Part shown: piece after piece, positions 32,391 through 41,535 of the stretch
Layout: each line of letters starts with the position of its first letter
How positions within the stretch are numbered: position 1 is the stretch's first letter
Assembly: GCA_030658975.1 (NCBI GenBank)
Contig: JAUSBL010000026.1
Span: 1 to 42,728, forward strand
DNA length: 42,728 nucleotides
Source of the DNA: Candidatus Latescibacterota bacterium
Lineage (GTDB): Bacteria > Krumholzibacteriota > Krumholzibacteriia > LZORAL124-64-63
Direction of reading: 5' to 3'
Notes under the pieces: generated by a model
What the model was told of the DNA's origin: nothing
The model's database searches: none
The model's input: the letters and a program-made list of their open reading frames with translations, nothing else
Program-made: the position numbers and the translations under genes

Positions 32391-35300
32391 TCACCTGACG
32401 AGCATCATGTTGCGCTGCTGCGAGTTCCCGCCCGTCTGCAGACGGTAGACGTACGCCCCGCTGGCGGCGTGCCCTCCCCGATCGTCGCGCCCGTCCCAGA
32501 CGACGGCGTGCTCGCCGGCGGACTGGTTCCCTTCCACGAGGCTGCGCACCTGCCGCCCGCGCACGTCGTAGATCCGCAGGCTCACCGGCCCGGCCTGCGG
32601 CAGCGAGAAGCGGATGACGGTGGACGGGTTGAAGGGGTTCGGCGCGTTCTGCGCCAGCGTCGCGGCGCGGGCGGGCGTCGCGTCGCCCGCGCCGGTCGGG
32701 CTGCCGACCTGGATCGACAGGTTGTCGACGACCCAGCCCCAGCCGTTGACGGCGCCGTCGGCGTAGAACCGCCAGCGCAGCAGGATCGTGTCGCGCACGG
32801 CGAAGGCGTCGTGCAGGTCGAACACGTGCGGCCGCAGCAGCGAGGAACTGCCGGGCGTGCCGTTGTTCCAGGCGGTGACCCAGGCGGCGTCGCGACGGCA
32901 GTCGTAGCCGTCGGCGATCGGCAGCCACGTGACTCCGTCCTTGCTGCCCTCGAGGATCACGTAGTCCCAGAAATCGTTGTCGCCGAAGACGCTGCCGGAC
33001 TCGCCCGGCTCGACCAGGACGACCTCGTCGAAGGAGACGTAGGCGTTCTCCTGGGCGACGACGATCGGCACGGCGAGCGTTGCCGTGTAGGCGGCGTTGT
33101 CGGGATAGTCGTGCGGGAAGTGCAGGGCGCCGCCGCTGAAGCCGGCGTAGCCGCCGATCGTGAAACCGTCGCCGACGAAGTCGCCCGACGTGTTGAAGGC
33201 GTTCGTGTAGGCGGAGACCGGCGTGGCGAACACGAACACCTCGAGCTCGCGGGTCACCGAATCGTAGGCCACGCCGTCGCGGAAGGCGCGCACGAAGACG
33301 AGGCGCTGGCCGGCGCTCAGCACGGGCAGCTGGACCAGGGCGTCCTGCTGGAAGCCGCTGGCGGGCAGGGTGGCGCGACGGACGCCGTCGACGAAGACCT
33401 GGGTCGAGTCGTACGGCGACCGCAGGTTCAAATCGGCGCTCAGCAGGCCGTCGGGTCCCTGGTAGAGCGCGTCGATGAGCGGCTTGTAGGTCTTGCCCGC
33501 CGTGAGCGCGGGGAACTTCACGCTCCAGATGCCGCGACCGTGACTGCCGATCACCACTTCGTCCTCGACCTCGGTCATCGACCAGATCGCCACGGCGGGC
33601 AGGCCGTTGTCGGCGAGATCCCAGCTGGCGCCGCCGTCGAGCGACTCGACGAGGCCGATCTCCGTGCCGGCCCAGAGGTGGTCGGGGTCGTCCGAGAACA
33701 CCTGCAGGTCGTACACCGCCACGTCGGGGAAGCCGTTGGTGCTGGGGCTTCCGCCCGCGAAGCCCGTGATGTCGTTCCAGGTCTGGCCCAGGTCGTCCGT
33801 CTTGAGGATCTTGGGCCGCCCCGCGAAGCTGAACAGGACGTAGGCGACGGCGGGGTCGGTCGGGTGGGTGGCCAGGCCCGAGATGCCGCCCATGGTCGCC
33901 ATCGTGTAGTTCGGCACCACGGCGAAGTTGAGGCCGCCGTTGGTCGAGACGTGGATGCGCCCGCTGCCGTCCATGCGGGCGCCCGCCCAGACGACGTCGG
34001 GGTCGGCCCGCGAGACCTTCACGGCGTGGAAGCTGCTGATCGAACTCCAGGTCGCCCCCGCGATCGGCGTGAGCGACCAGTTGCCGCCGAAGTCCGTCGA
34101 ACGCCACACGCCGCTGCCGCCCACGGCGAACAGCAGGTCGGGCGCCTGGTTGGTCTTGGCGATCTTGGTGATGAAGGGGGCCAGGCTGGAGCCGGTGTCG
34201 CTCAGGCCGCCGGTGGCGCCGTTCCAGCTCTGGCCGCCGTCGAGCGAGCGCAGCAGGCCGTTGTACTGGTAGCCGCCGATCATCTTCAGCGGGTCGTCGA
34301 AATGCCACGAGGTCTCGTAGCCGTCGCCGCCGATGGCGAAGGTCCAGGGGGTGAGCCGGTCCGGACCGGGCGCCGAGAACCAGGTGCCGTTGTCCTGCAT
34401 GCCGCCGAAGTAGGCGCTGGCGCCGGGGCGCTTGTCGACGCCGTAGAACTGGGTGGTGGTCATGCCGTCGATGGGGGCGCTCCAGTTGGCGGCCTGGCTC
34501 GCCGACACGCCGACGCCGCCGTCGTTGGTGTTCAGCAGGCGCCACGAGCCGCCGCCGTCCGGGATCACCACCAGGCCGTGGTGGTCCACGTGGACGGGCC
34601 CGACGCTCAGCTGGGTGGTGGTGCGGCTGGTGCCCGACAGCGTGATCCGCCACAGCCGGACGCCGCCGACGTAGACGATGTTCGTGTCGGTCGGGTGGCA
34701 GACGATGGTGTTGTCGTACCAGCCCTGCGCGCCGAGCCAGTTGGGCTCCGAACCGCTCTCGAAGGTCTCCGACCAGTTCGCGCCGGCGTTGGTCGAGATC
34801 CAGAGCTCGGAGTGGCTCGCGCCCTCGGCGGCGGCGTAGAGGCGGCTCGTGTTGACCGGAGAAATGGCCAGCTCGAAACGGCCGCTCAGGTCGGCGATGC
34901 CGGTGTTGGCGTAGGCCCAGGTGTTGCCGGCGTTGGTCGACTTCAGGACGCCGCCCTCGTCGACGGTCGCGTACAGCACGTTGAAGTTGCCGGGCGTGGC
35001 CACGATCTGCTGGATCTTCTTGACCCGGCCGAAGGTGCCGATGTCGGTGATCGCGTGCACCTCGGTCCAGTTCGCGCCGCCGTCGGTCGACTTGAAGATG
35101 CTCGAGCGCTGCAGCACCGAATCCTTGTAGCGCCCGACGGTCGTCACGGCCAGCACGACATTGGCGTTCGCGGGATCGACCACGATCCGGGCCACGTTGT
35201 TGAAGGCCGGGTCGTCGACGGTCGCCGGCAGGTGCGACCAGGTCAGGCCGCGGTCGGTCGATTTGAGGATGCCGTTGCCGTTGATGGTGTCGACGTTGAA

Positions 35301-35915
35301 GAAGCTCTCGCCGGTGCCGGCGTACAGGACGTCGTGGTTGCTCGCGGCCATGGCCAGCGCCTGGACGGACAGCACCGGGAAGTCCGGCGTCAGGTCGGTC
35401 CAGGTGGCCCCGCCGTCGGCGGTCTTCCACACGCCGCCGCCCGCGGTGCCGATGTACCAGGTCTGGGCGGCAGGGTCGTCGGGATCGACGACGATCGCGC
35501 GCGCCCGGCCGGCGACGTTGCCGGGCCCGCGGCTCTCCCAGGCCAGCGTCGTGGCGGGTGTGCGCTTCGCCGCGCGCGCCTTGCCCAGCTCGCGGACGAG
35601 GTAGCCCGCCTCGTACTCGGGTTCCTTGCGGTCGGCCGGGATGCGCATCTCGTTCATCAGCCGCGCGAACTCCTCGGGCGCCTCGAAGGCCGGCAGGCCG
35701 GCGAGCTTGCGCTCGATGCGGTCGATCCGGTGCCCGGCCTTGAAGCGGTCGGCCGATCCGGGTGCGGCGTGGTCGCGTCGCAACTCCTGCCGCGCGAGCT
35801 CGCGCGCGAAGGGGTCGTCGACTTCACGGACGCCCGAGCCGGCGAGGAAGGCCACAGCTGCGATCGCGAGCACGCCCGCGACGGTCAGCAGGGAGGGGAT
35901 TCGCGAGTAACGCAT
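32391..35915 (-). CDS. Giant secreted VPS10/BNR-repeat propeller protein with FlgD-like tail
   Basis: 1174 residues from ATG 35915 (GAGG 8 bases upstream). Signal anchor at about 6-28 (LTVAGVLAIAAVAFLAGSG). From about 140 to 760 there are at least nine sortilin/BNR blades with the D-x-G-x-[TS]-W signature: KTADGGATWTDL, KSTDRGLTWSHL, KSTDGGANWTEV, KSTNAGNTWAYA, ISTNAGANWSET, RSLDGGQSWNGA, RSTDFGGNWSLT, KTDDLGQTWNDI and ESLDGGASWDLA. These suggest one or two ten-bladed VPS10-type propellers. A jelly-roll domain follows (about 890-1060, ENAYVSFDEVVLVE, GWGWVVDNLSIQ), then the FlgD-like tail NAPNPFNPSTVIRFSLP...YDVRGRQVRSL. Confidence 0.88.
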   Translation of the reverse strand: MRYSRIPSLLTVAGVLAIAAVAFLAGSGVREVDDPFARELARQELRRDHAAPGSADRFKAGHRIDRIERKLAGLPAFEAPEEFARLMNEMRIPADRKEPEYEAGYLVRELGKARAAKRTPATTLAWESRGPGNVAGRARAIVVDPDDPAAQTWYIGTAGGGVWKTADGGATWTDLTPDFPVLSVQALAMAASNHDVLYAGTGESFFNVDTINGNGILKSTDRGLTWSHLPATVDDPAFNNVARIVVDPANANVVLAVTTVGRYKDSVLQRSSIFKSTDGGANWTEVHAITDIGTFGRVKKIQQIVATPGNFNVLYATVDEGGVLKSTNAGNTWAYANTGIADLSGRFELAISPVNTSRLYAAAEGASHSELWISTNAGANWSETFESGSEPNWLGAQGWYDNTIVCHPTDTNIVYVGGVRLWRITLSGTSRTTTQLSVGPVHVDHHGLVVIPDGGGSWRLLNTNDGGVGVSASQAANWSAPIDGMTTTQFYGVDKRPGASAYFGGMQDNGTWFSAPGPDRLTPWTFAIGGDGYETSWHFDDPLKMIGGYQYNGLLRSLDGGQSWNGATGGLSDTGSSLAPFITKIAKTNQAPDLLFAVGGSGVWRSTDFGGNWSLTPIAGATWSSISSFHAVKVSRADPDVVWAGARMDGSGRIHVSTNGGLNFAVVPNYTMATMGGISGLATHPTDPAVAYVLFSFAGRPKILKTDDLGQTWNDITGFAGGSPSTNGFPDVAVYDLQVFSDDPDHLWAGTEIGLVESLDGGASWDLADNGLPAVAIWSMTEVEDEVVIGSHGRGIWSVKFPALTAGKTYKPLIDALYQGPDGLLSADLNLRSPYDSTQVFVDGVRRATLPASGFQQDALVQLPVLSAGQRLVFVRAFRDGVAYDSVTRELEVFVFATPVSAYTNAFNTSGDFVGDGFTIGGYAGFSGGALHFPHDYPDNAAYTATLAVPIVVAQENAYVSFDEVVLVEPGESGSVFGDNDFWDYVILEGSKDGVTWLPIADGYDCRRDAAWVTAWNNGTPGSSSLLRPHVFDLHDAFAVRDTILLRWRFYADGAVNGWGWVVDNLSIQVGSPTGAGDATPARAATLAQNAPNPFNPSTVIRFSLPQAGPVSLRIYDVRGRQVRSLVEGNQSAGEHAVVWDGRDDRGGHAASGAYVYRLQTGGNSQQRNMMLVR

Positions 35916-35994
35916 TGCACTACCTCGAGTTGAGGGGGCGATCGGGCACGGCATGAATGACGGGTGCTATCAATATATCAAGAAATCGATCCCG

Positions 35995-36621
35995 CTACAA
36001 CAGCGGTGAACCGTCGAAGAAGTCCACGATTCCGGTCTCCAGCGAATAATCCGCGCCGACGACCAGCAGCCCGTCCTCGCGGATGAGCTTCTCGAGGATG
36101 ACCGACCCGTGCCGCAGGTGGTCTGCGGAGACGCGGATGTTCGCCCGCACCGCCTGTTGCACCAGCTCCGCAGGACGCAGCCCCGGTTCCGCCGACAGCA
36201 GGGATTCCACCGAGGGCCGGATGCGATCGACGATCGCGCGCAGGTTCCACGAGTGGGCGTCGGGCGGCCGCCCCAGGGTCTCGAGCGTGGCCAGGATCGC
36301 GCCGCATTCGGAATGGCCCAGCACCACGACCAGGCGCGTGCCGTACTGCTCCGCCGCGAACTCGACACTGCCGACCTGCGACGGGGCGACGATGTTGCCA
36401 GCGACCCGGATGACGAACAGGTCGCCGAGTCCCTGGTCGAAGACGAGTTCCGCCGGCACCCGCGAATCGGAGCAGCCGAGGATGATGGCGTGCGGCTCCT
36501 GGCCGGTCGTCAGTTCGAGGCGCCGGGCCCGCCGCTCGTGCGGGTCGCAGTTGCGGACCTCGCTCACGAAGCGACGGTTGCCTTCCCGCAGGCGCTCAAG
36601 CGCCTCGTGCGCCGATATCAT
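35995..36621 (-). CDS. Beta-class carbonic anhydrase
   Basis: 208 residues. The ATG at 36621 follows GGAGG with 5 bases spacing. Zinc ligands are seen in GCSDSRVP (Cys about 50, with the catalytic Asp-Arg pair at 52-54) and LGHSECGAI (His about 102, Cys about 105). AGNIVAPSQVGSVEFA is the usual helix after the active site. It interconverts CO2 and bicarbonate. The first 26 bases overlap the 3' end of the SDR gene on the same strand, so translation is probably coupled. No carboxylase or transporter is beside it. Confidence 0.93.
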   Translation of the reverse strand: MISAHEALERLREGNRRFVSEVRNCDPHERRARRLELTTGQEPHAIILGCSDSRVPAELVFDQGLGDLFVIRVAGNIVAPSQVGSVEFAAEQYGTRLVVVLGHSECGAILATLETLGRPPDAHSWNLRAIVDRIRPSVESLLSAEPGLRPAELVQQAVRANIRVSADHLRHGSVILEKLIREDGLLVVGADYSLETGIVDFFDGSPLL

Positions 36622-38104
36622 CGTGGACCTCCGTTTCGCGGACCGCCGCCCTCGCGATGCCCTTCAGCATACCACCGAACACCAGCTGGTGCACCGGGAA
36701 GAGCGCGTACCAGTAGACCCGGCCGAAGAGCCCCACCGGGTCGAAGATCGCGGTCTGCCGGATCGTCGAGTCCCGGCCGTCGCCCTCGACCTCGAATTCC
36801 AGCCACGCCCGCCCGGGGAGCTTCATCTCGGCGGCGAGCCGCAGGCGGCGGCCGGGCTCCAGCGTCTCGACGCGCCACCAGTCGACGGCGTCGCCCACGC
36901 GCAGCGTCTTCGGCGAGGTCCTTCCCCGCCTGACGCCCACGCCGCCGACGAGCAGGTCGAGGAACCCCCGCAGCCGCCACAACGGATTCCAGGCGTACCA
37001 CCCCGTGGCGCCGCCGATCCTCTCGACGGGCGCGAAGGCGGCCGCGGGCGGGACCTTCACGTTCCTCGTGCGCGAATCCACCAGCCGGGAACCGAACTGC
37101 ACGCCGCCCCACGCCGGCGGCGCTCCCGACGAGGACAGGGCGTCGGACCAGCGCGTCGCCGCGTAGTGGCGCTCCTCGCTGGCGAAAGCCCGGCGCACCG
37201 CTTCATCGACACCCACCGGTCTCACGGCGAAGGCCGTGAGCGCGGCGTCGTCCCGGACCACCGTGGGGTGGATGATGCTCTCGATGAGCTTGCGGCCGAT
37301 CCGCGCGTACAACGGCGTGACCAGCCCCAGCCACAGGCTGGACAGGTGCGGCGTCAGGACCGGCACCGGGATCATGCGCAGCCGCAGCCCGCGGTGCCGC
37401 GCGTATACGCGCATGATGTCCGCGTAGGACACCTGGTCGGCGCCGCCGATCTCGTACACGCGGCACGCGGCGACGGGCAGCGCCAGGCCGGCCACCAGGT
37501 ATTCCAGCAGGTCGTCGATCGCGATGGGCTGGGCCGGCACCTTGACCCATTTCGGCGTGATCATGAGCGGCAGGCGCTCCACCAGCGAGCGGATCATCTC
37601 GAACGACAGGCTCCCGGAGCCGATGACGATCGACGCGCGGAACTCCAGCACCGGCACACCCGACTCCCGCAGGATCCGCCCGACCTCCTGGCGGCTGCGC
37701 AGGTGGGGCGACAGATCCTCCTCCTCGCAGCCCAGTCCGCCCAGGTAGATGACGCGCTCGACCCCCGCCGCCTTCGCCGCCGCGCCGAAGTTCCGTGCCG
37801 CCAGCCGGTCCGCCTCGACGAAGGACCCGCTCGCGCCCATCGAGTGGACCAGGTAGAAGGCCGCGCGCATCCCGCGCAGGGCGGCGTCGAGGCTCGGCCG
37901 ATCCAGGACGTCCCCGGCGACGACCTCCGTCAAAGGCCCGACCCTCGGCCGGAGCGCCTCCGGCCGCCTGGCCAGGCAGCGCACGCTCCAACCACGATCC
38001 TCCAGCAGCTTCAGCAGGCGGCCGCCGACGTAGCCGCTGGCGCCGGTCAACAGGACGCTTCCGGTCGGCGCGGCGGCGGCGTTCGTGGCATCCAGCCCGT
38101 TCAA
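36596..38104 (-). CDS. SDR epimerase-like NAD(P)-binding protein fused to DUF2867
   Basis: 502 residues from a TTG at 38104 in a TTGA overlap with the pirin stop; no other start is available before residue 80. The atypical SDR domain (about 15-290) opens with VLLTGASGYVGGRLLKLL and shows DVLDRPSL, YLVHSMG and the ERVIYLGGLG strand. There is no standard YxxxK, so it may be a binding or regulatory SDR. The C-terminal DUF2867 domain (about 350-490: GWYAWNPLWRLRGFLDLLVGG, WWRVETLEPGRRLRL, FGRVYWYALFPVHQLVFGGM) is typical of this fusion. Function is unknown. Confidence 0.82.
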   Translation of the reverse strand: MNGLDATNAAAAPTGSVLLTGASGYVGGRLLKLLEDRGWSVRCLARRPEALRPRVGPLTEVVAGDVLDRPSLDAALRGMRAAFYLVHSMGASGSFVEADRLAARNFGAAAKAAGVERVIYLGGLGCEEEDLSPHLRSRQEVGRILRESGVPVLEFRASIVIGSGSLSFEMIRSLVERLPLMITPKWVKVPAQPIAIDDLLEYLVAGLALPVAACRVYEIGGADQVSYADIMRVYARHRGLRLRMIPVPVLTPHLSSLWLGLVTPLYARIGRKLIESIIHPTVVRDDAALTAFAVRPVGVDEAVRRAFASEERHYAATRWSDALSSSGAPPAWGGVQFGSRLVDSRTRNVKVPPAAAFAPVERIGGATGWYAWNPLWRLRGFLDLLVGGVGVRRGRTSPKTLRVGDAVDWWRVETLEPGRRLRLAAEMKLPGRAWLEFEVEGDGRDSTIRQTAIFDPVGLFGRVYWYALFPVHQLVFGGMLKGIARAAVRETEVHDDIGARGA

Positions 38105-38799
38105 GCGGGCACATCGATGAGTACGAATTCCGCACGTTCGCGCGCCGCGATGGCCAGGATCCCCGCGGCGTCGATGCGGGCCTGGTCGTTCGCGTCCATT
38201 TCCCTGCCGTCGACCAGGAGGCTCCCGGTCTTCGAGTACACGAAGATCCGCCGGTCGGCGGCGACCTCGTGCGTGACGACGTGGCCCGCGTCCAGGTTGC
38301 AGCGGTGGATGACGGCGTCGGCGTGCAGGGTGACGGCGCCGGCGTCGCCCCGCCCGGAGGCCACGGGACGCAGCCGGTTGCGCCAGTCGGCGGGGTCGAA
38401 GGTCCGCTGGTCGTAGGAGGGCGTCAGGCCCTTGCGCTCCGGGAAGATCCAGATCTGGTAGATGTGGACGGGTTCCGTCCCCAGGTTGTGCTCGGAGTGG
38501 GTCAGCCCCGAACCGGCGGACATGCGCTGCACGTCGCCCGCCCTGATCACGGCCCGGTTCCCCATACTGTCCTGGTGGGTCATCTCGCCCCGCAGGACCA
38601 GCGTCACGATCTCCATTTCCCGGTGGGGATGCATCGGGAACCCCGTCCCGGGCGCGATGATGTCGTCGTTGAACACGCGCAGGGACCCGAAGCGCACGTT
38701 CTGCGGATCGTGGTAGTCGGAGAACGCGAAAAGCCAGTAGGACTGCAGCCAGCCGATATCCGAGAAATGGCGCCGTTCCGCCTTGACGATCTCGGTCAT
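38101..38799 (-). CDS. Pirin family bicupin (YhhW-like)
   Basis: 232 residues, close to E. coli YhhW. ATG 38799 follows GGGGAAGG and overlaps the stop of the CYTH gene (ATGA). The N-terminal cupin (about 20-125) holds the metal motif GFPMHPHREMEIVT with His-x-His, GSGLTHSEHN with the third His, and the family words RVFNDDIIAPG, MTHQDSMGN and VQRMSAGSG. The second cupin (about 160-230) is short and lacks metal ligands. Relatives have quercetin 2,3-dioxygenase activity in vitro; the natural substrate is unknown. Co-transcribed with the neighbouring CYTH, SDR and anhydrase genes. Confidence 0.92.
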   Translation of the reverse strand: MTEIVKAERRHFSDIGWLQSYWLFAFSDYHDPQNVRFGSLRVFNDDIIAPGTGFPMHPHREMEIVTLVLRGEMTHQDSMGNRAVIRAGDVQRMSAGSGLTHSEHNLGTEPVHIYQIWIFPERKGLTPSYDQRTFDPADWRNRLRPVASGRGDAGAVTLHADAVIHRCNLDAGHVVTHEVAADRRIFVYSKTGSLLVDGREMDANDQARIDAAGILAIAARERAEFVLIDVPA

Positions 38800-39332
38800 G
38801 ATGCCTTCCCCTCGCGGGCGGTGCGGGCGGCGAGGAGGTCGACGTACGCCCCCTCGACCAGCTGGGCCGCCCGGACGCCCAGCCTGTCCATCAACGCGTG
38901 AGCCTCGTCGATCCCCGCCGCGGCGTCCTCGTCGTCCCGCAGGACGACTTCCAGCTCCAGGAAATCGCCCAGCCCCTCGACGCGGTCCAGGTGCACACGC
39001 GTGCGGCCGACGAGGTACACGGTGCGGTGCTTCACGACCCGGCCGGTCACCCCGATCGACTGCGCCAGCAGCCGCCGCAGGTCGCCGGGAGCGGCGGTCG
39101 GTGCGATCAGGTAGTGCGATTCCTTGGGACCCTGCCGGTCGGCACGCCGGTAGAAGATGAGTTCGCCCCGGTCCTCGGAAAAGGTGCGCAGCTTCAGGCG
39201 GCCGTCCGCGCACCGGAAGAACGTGTCGTCCTGGTCGATCTCCTCGGGACCGCCGGTCGCCAGGGCGGCGACCCTGGGCAACAGTTCCGGGATGCCCGCC
39301 AGACGGGCCTTGATCTCGGTGTTCCTGGCCAC
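38796..39332 (-). CDS. CYTH-domain protein (CyaB/ThTPase-like)
   Basis: 178 residues from GTG 39332, preceded by GGAGG with 6 bases spacing. The CYTH pattern is present: NTEIKARL (E-x-K-x-R, residues about 5-9), QDDTFFRC, GRLKLRTF, ELIFYRRADRQGPKESHYL, KHRTVYLVGRTRVHLDRVEGLGDFLELEVVL (here split for reading) and a final Glu-rich helix. The charged tunnel residues fit a triphosphate-binding fold: class IV adenylate cyclase, thiamine triphosphatase or inorganic triphosphatase. The exact substrate cannot be told. It is in one run with pirin, SDR and anhydrase genes. Confidence 0.88.
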   Translation of the reverse strand: MARNTEIKARLAGIPELLPRVAALATGGPEEIDQDDTFFRCADGRLKLRTFSEDRGELIFYRRADRQGPKESHYLIAPTAAPGDLRRLLAQSIGVTGRVVKHRTVYLVGRTRVHLDRVEGLGDFLELEVVLRDDEDAAAGIDEAHALMDRLGVRAAQLVEGAYVDLLAARTAREGKAS

Positions 39333-39356
39333 CGCCCACCTCCAGCCCGTCTCCAG

Positions 39357-39737
39357 CTACACGTCTTCCGGGATCAGGAACCAGCGCATGGCGGTCTCGA
39401 AGTCCGTGAACGCGTCCACGGAGAAGCCGCGGTTGTGCGAGCACGTCTCGAGGAAGGCCGCGGCATCGAACGATGCACCCTCGTGCACGAGCAGCGCCAC
39501 CTTGCGGCGGAAGGTGTCGCCGTGCGCGAACAGCTCCGATGCGAGCTGGTACAGGTCGAACGTCGACATGCGCCATTGCGTGTCGCGGAAGTCGATCAGC
39601 AGATCGAAATCCACGGGGTGGCGGTCGGCCTTGGCGATGTCCACGAGGAGCTGCCGGCTCGTGGCCATGTCGATGACCCCCTCGGGGGTGATCTCCAGGA
39701 AATCCCCGGTCGTGACGATCTTGATCTTGGTAGCCAT
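39357..39737 (-). CDS. SpoIIAA/STAS-like protein
   Basis: 126 residues from ATG 39737 (GGAAGGG upstream; the longer frame is unsupported). The fold is beta-alpha alternating: KIKIVTTGDFLEITPEGVID, SRQLLVDIAKADRHPVDFDLLIDFRDTQWRMSTFDLYQL (split here) and RKVALLVHEGASFDAAAFLETCSHNRGFSVDAFTDFETAMRWF. This resembles the SpoIIAA-like/STAS group (DUF3478) that folds as a SpoIIAA domain and is found in stand-alone form in many Gram-negatives. There is no clear phosphorylatable Ser motif. Its place between the CYTH gene and a diguanylate cyclase suggests a signalling role. Confidence 0.68.
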   Translation of the reverse strand: MATKIKIVTTGDFLEITPEGVIDMATSRQLLVDIAKADRHPVDFDLLIDFRDTQWRMSTFDLYQLASELFAHGDTFRRKVALLVHEGASFDAAAFLETCSHNRGFSVDAFTDFETAMRWFLIPEDV

Positions 39738-39771
39738 GGGACGGCCCTTCCGTTCATGGAATGATACGATC

Positions 39772-40686
39772 CTAGCCGCCGGCCTCCGGCCCCGCATCCA
39801 CACCCGCATCCACCAGGACGCGGTTCTTCCCGCTGCGCTTGACCTGGTAGAGCGCCGCATCCGCCCTCTCCACGAGGTCCCGCGACGTCCCGGTTTTCGT
39901 CCCGCACGACGCCACGCCGATGCTGACGGTCACGACCCGGCCGTCGGGCAGGCGTTCCGCCAGTTCCCGGTTCAGCCGGACGGCGATGGCGCCGGCCTCC
40001 GTTACGTCGGTCATCGGCAGGATGACCGCGAACTCCTCGCCGCCGTAGCGGCAGCAGACGTCCGCCTCCCTGGAGACGCTCATGAGCTTCCTGCCCATCG
40101 CGGCCAGGATCATGTCGCCCTGCCGGTGTCCGAAAGTGTCGTTGACCGCCTTGAAGTCGTCGATGTCGATCAGGACCAGGGAGACCGGCGTGCCGTAGCG
40201 CACGTATCGCCTCACCTCGAAGTCGATCTGCTGATAGAAATAGGTATGGTTGAAGAGGTCCGTCAGGCCGTCACGCAGCGAGAGCTCGACGATCCCGTCG
40301 AGGTGCTCTTCGTCCACCAGCGTGGCGGAATCCATGTGGGCCGTGATGTTCGACAGGTAGTCCAGGGCGGCGACGACGATCCTGACGTTCCGGCCCAGGG
40401 TCCCGGACAGCTCGAATTTGTGGTGCAGGATCGCCCGCCAGTGGTCTTCGGCATCGTCCGGCGAGAAGTACCGGTGCGTGATCGCATAGAGGATGTCGGA
40501 ATAGTAGCTCGGGCCGCGGCTCTGCTCCAGGCCGTCGAGCAGGTCTTTCTCGGCAGCCGAAAGCGGCCGGTCCCCGGCCAGGGCGGACACCAGATCCAGA
40601 GAGAGCGCGCCGAGGCCCAGGATCCACCAGCGACGATCGGCGTCGGCTTCGTCGGCGAACTGCGGCAGGTCGTACGGAACAGTCAT
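39772..40686 (-). CDS. GGDEF-domain diguanylate cyclase
   Basis: 304 residues from ATG 40686, after GGAGG. An N-terminal helical sensor region (about 1-130, AAEKDLLDGLEQ...HRYFSPDDAEDHWRAILHHK) has no recognised domain. The GGDEF domain spans about 138-300: RDGLTDLFNHTYFYQ, LVLIDIDDFKAVNDTFGH, and the active-site loop YGGEEFAV (GGEEF at 215-219), which is catalytically competent. The inhibitory RxxD site (READ, 206-209) is exactly five residues before GGEEF, so product inhibition is likely. It makes c-di-GMP. The ligand of the helical region is unknown. Confidence 0.92.
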   Translation of the reverse strand: MTVPYDLPQFADEADADRRWWILGLGALSLDLVSALAGDRPLSAAEKDLLDGLEQSRGPSYYSDILYAITHRYFSPDDAEDHWRAILHHKFELSGTLGRNVRIVVAALDYLSNITAHMDSATLVDEEHLDGIVELSLRDGLTDLFNHTYFYQQIDFEVRRYVRYGTPVSLVLIDIDDFKAVNDTFGHRQGDMILAAMGRKLMSVSREADVCCRYGGEEFAVILPMTDVTEAGAIAVRLNRELAERLPDGRVVTVSIGVASCGTKTGTSRDLVERADAALYQVKRSGKNRVLVDAGVDAGPEAGG

Positions 40687-40754
40687 GACGGGGCCCTCCT
40701 GATTACTCGCCGTGCGCACCGCCGCCGATCGCCGGCCCGCGACGGAGGTTGCGG

Positions 40755-41441
40755 TCAGACGACCGCTCCGAACAGCTTCCCGACCGCCGCCGTGCACGCC
40801 ATGGCCGCCACGCCCCAGAAGGCGACCCGCACGGCCCCACGGACGATCGGGGCGCCGCCGAGACGCGCCGCGACTCCCCCCAGGACGATCAACAGGATCA
40901 GGGTCGAAGTCACGACCATCGGGGTGAGCCACGCCAGGGGAACGAAGGCGGCGAAGAGCGCGGGCGGCGCCGCCCCCACGGCGAAGGATGCCGCCGAGGC
41001 CAACGCTGCCTGGAGCGGGCGGGCCCGCGTCGCCTCGTGGATGCCGAGCTCGTCGCGGGCGTGGGCGCCGAGGGCGTCGTGGGCCGTCAACTGGTCCGCC
41101 ACCGCGAGCGCCAGGACCGGGTCGAGCCCGCGGCCGGTGTAGATCCCCGCCAGTTCGTTCCGTTCGGCTTCCGGCGTTTCGTCGAGCTCGCGACGCTCCC
41201 GGGCGAGGTCGGCCTGCTCGGTGTCCGCCTGGGAACTCACCGATACGTACTCGCCGGCCGCCATCGAAAGGGTGCCGGCCACAAGTCCCGCGGCCGCCGC
41301 CACCAGCACGGCCGCCCGCCCCGGTCCGGCCGCGGCCACGCCCACGACCAGGCTGCTCGTGGAGATCAGGCCGTCGTTGGCCCCCAGGACGGAGGCGCGC
41401 AGCCAGCCGATCCGGTTGCTACGGTGCTTTTCGCCGTGCAT
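40755..41441 (-). CDS. VIT1/CCC1-family iron/manganese transporter
   Basis: 228 residues with five hydrophobic helices. The family opening is RASVLGANDGLISTSSLVVGVAAAG (about 15-39), followed by LVAGTLSMAAGEYVSVSSQADTE with the conserved SMAAGEY-S motif. The Glu-rich cytoplasmic metal-binding domain is seen at about 70-140 (ERRELDETPEAERNELAGIY, HARDELGI). The last helices are FAVGAAPPALFAAFVPL, MVVTSTLILLIVLGGVAARL and FWGVAAMACTAAVGKLF. Relatives move Fe2+ or Mn2+ out of the cytoplasm. It stands next to the PerR-catalase pair, which fits metal and peroxide control. Confidence 0.92.
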   Translation of the reverse strand: MHGEKHRSNRIGWLRASVLGANDGLISTSSLVVGVAAAGPGRAAVLVAAAAGLVAGTLSMAAGEYVSVSSQADTEQADLARERRELDETPEAERNELAGIYTGRGLDPVLALAVADQLTAHDALGAHARDELGIHEATRARPLQAALASAASFAVGAAPPALFAAFVPLAWLTPMVVTSTLILLIVLGGVAARLGGAPIVRGAVRVAFWGVAAMACTAAVGKLFGAVV

Positions 41442-41535
41442 GACTGTCTCCGGTCGGGGCCTGCCGCCGTTGGGACATGCTCACCAATATACTCACAACC
41501 GGTGCCGGGCGACCGTGGGGCGATCCACGACGGGC

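Noticed and set aside
30997-35430. Minus-strand frame of 1477 codons, and a 1154-codon plus frame at 32469-35933
   Set aside because: Both cross the two propeller genes and the hairpins between them, with Arg-rich nonsense composition and no start signals.
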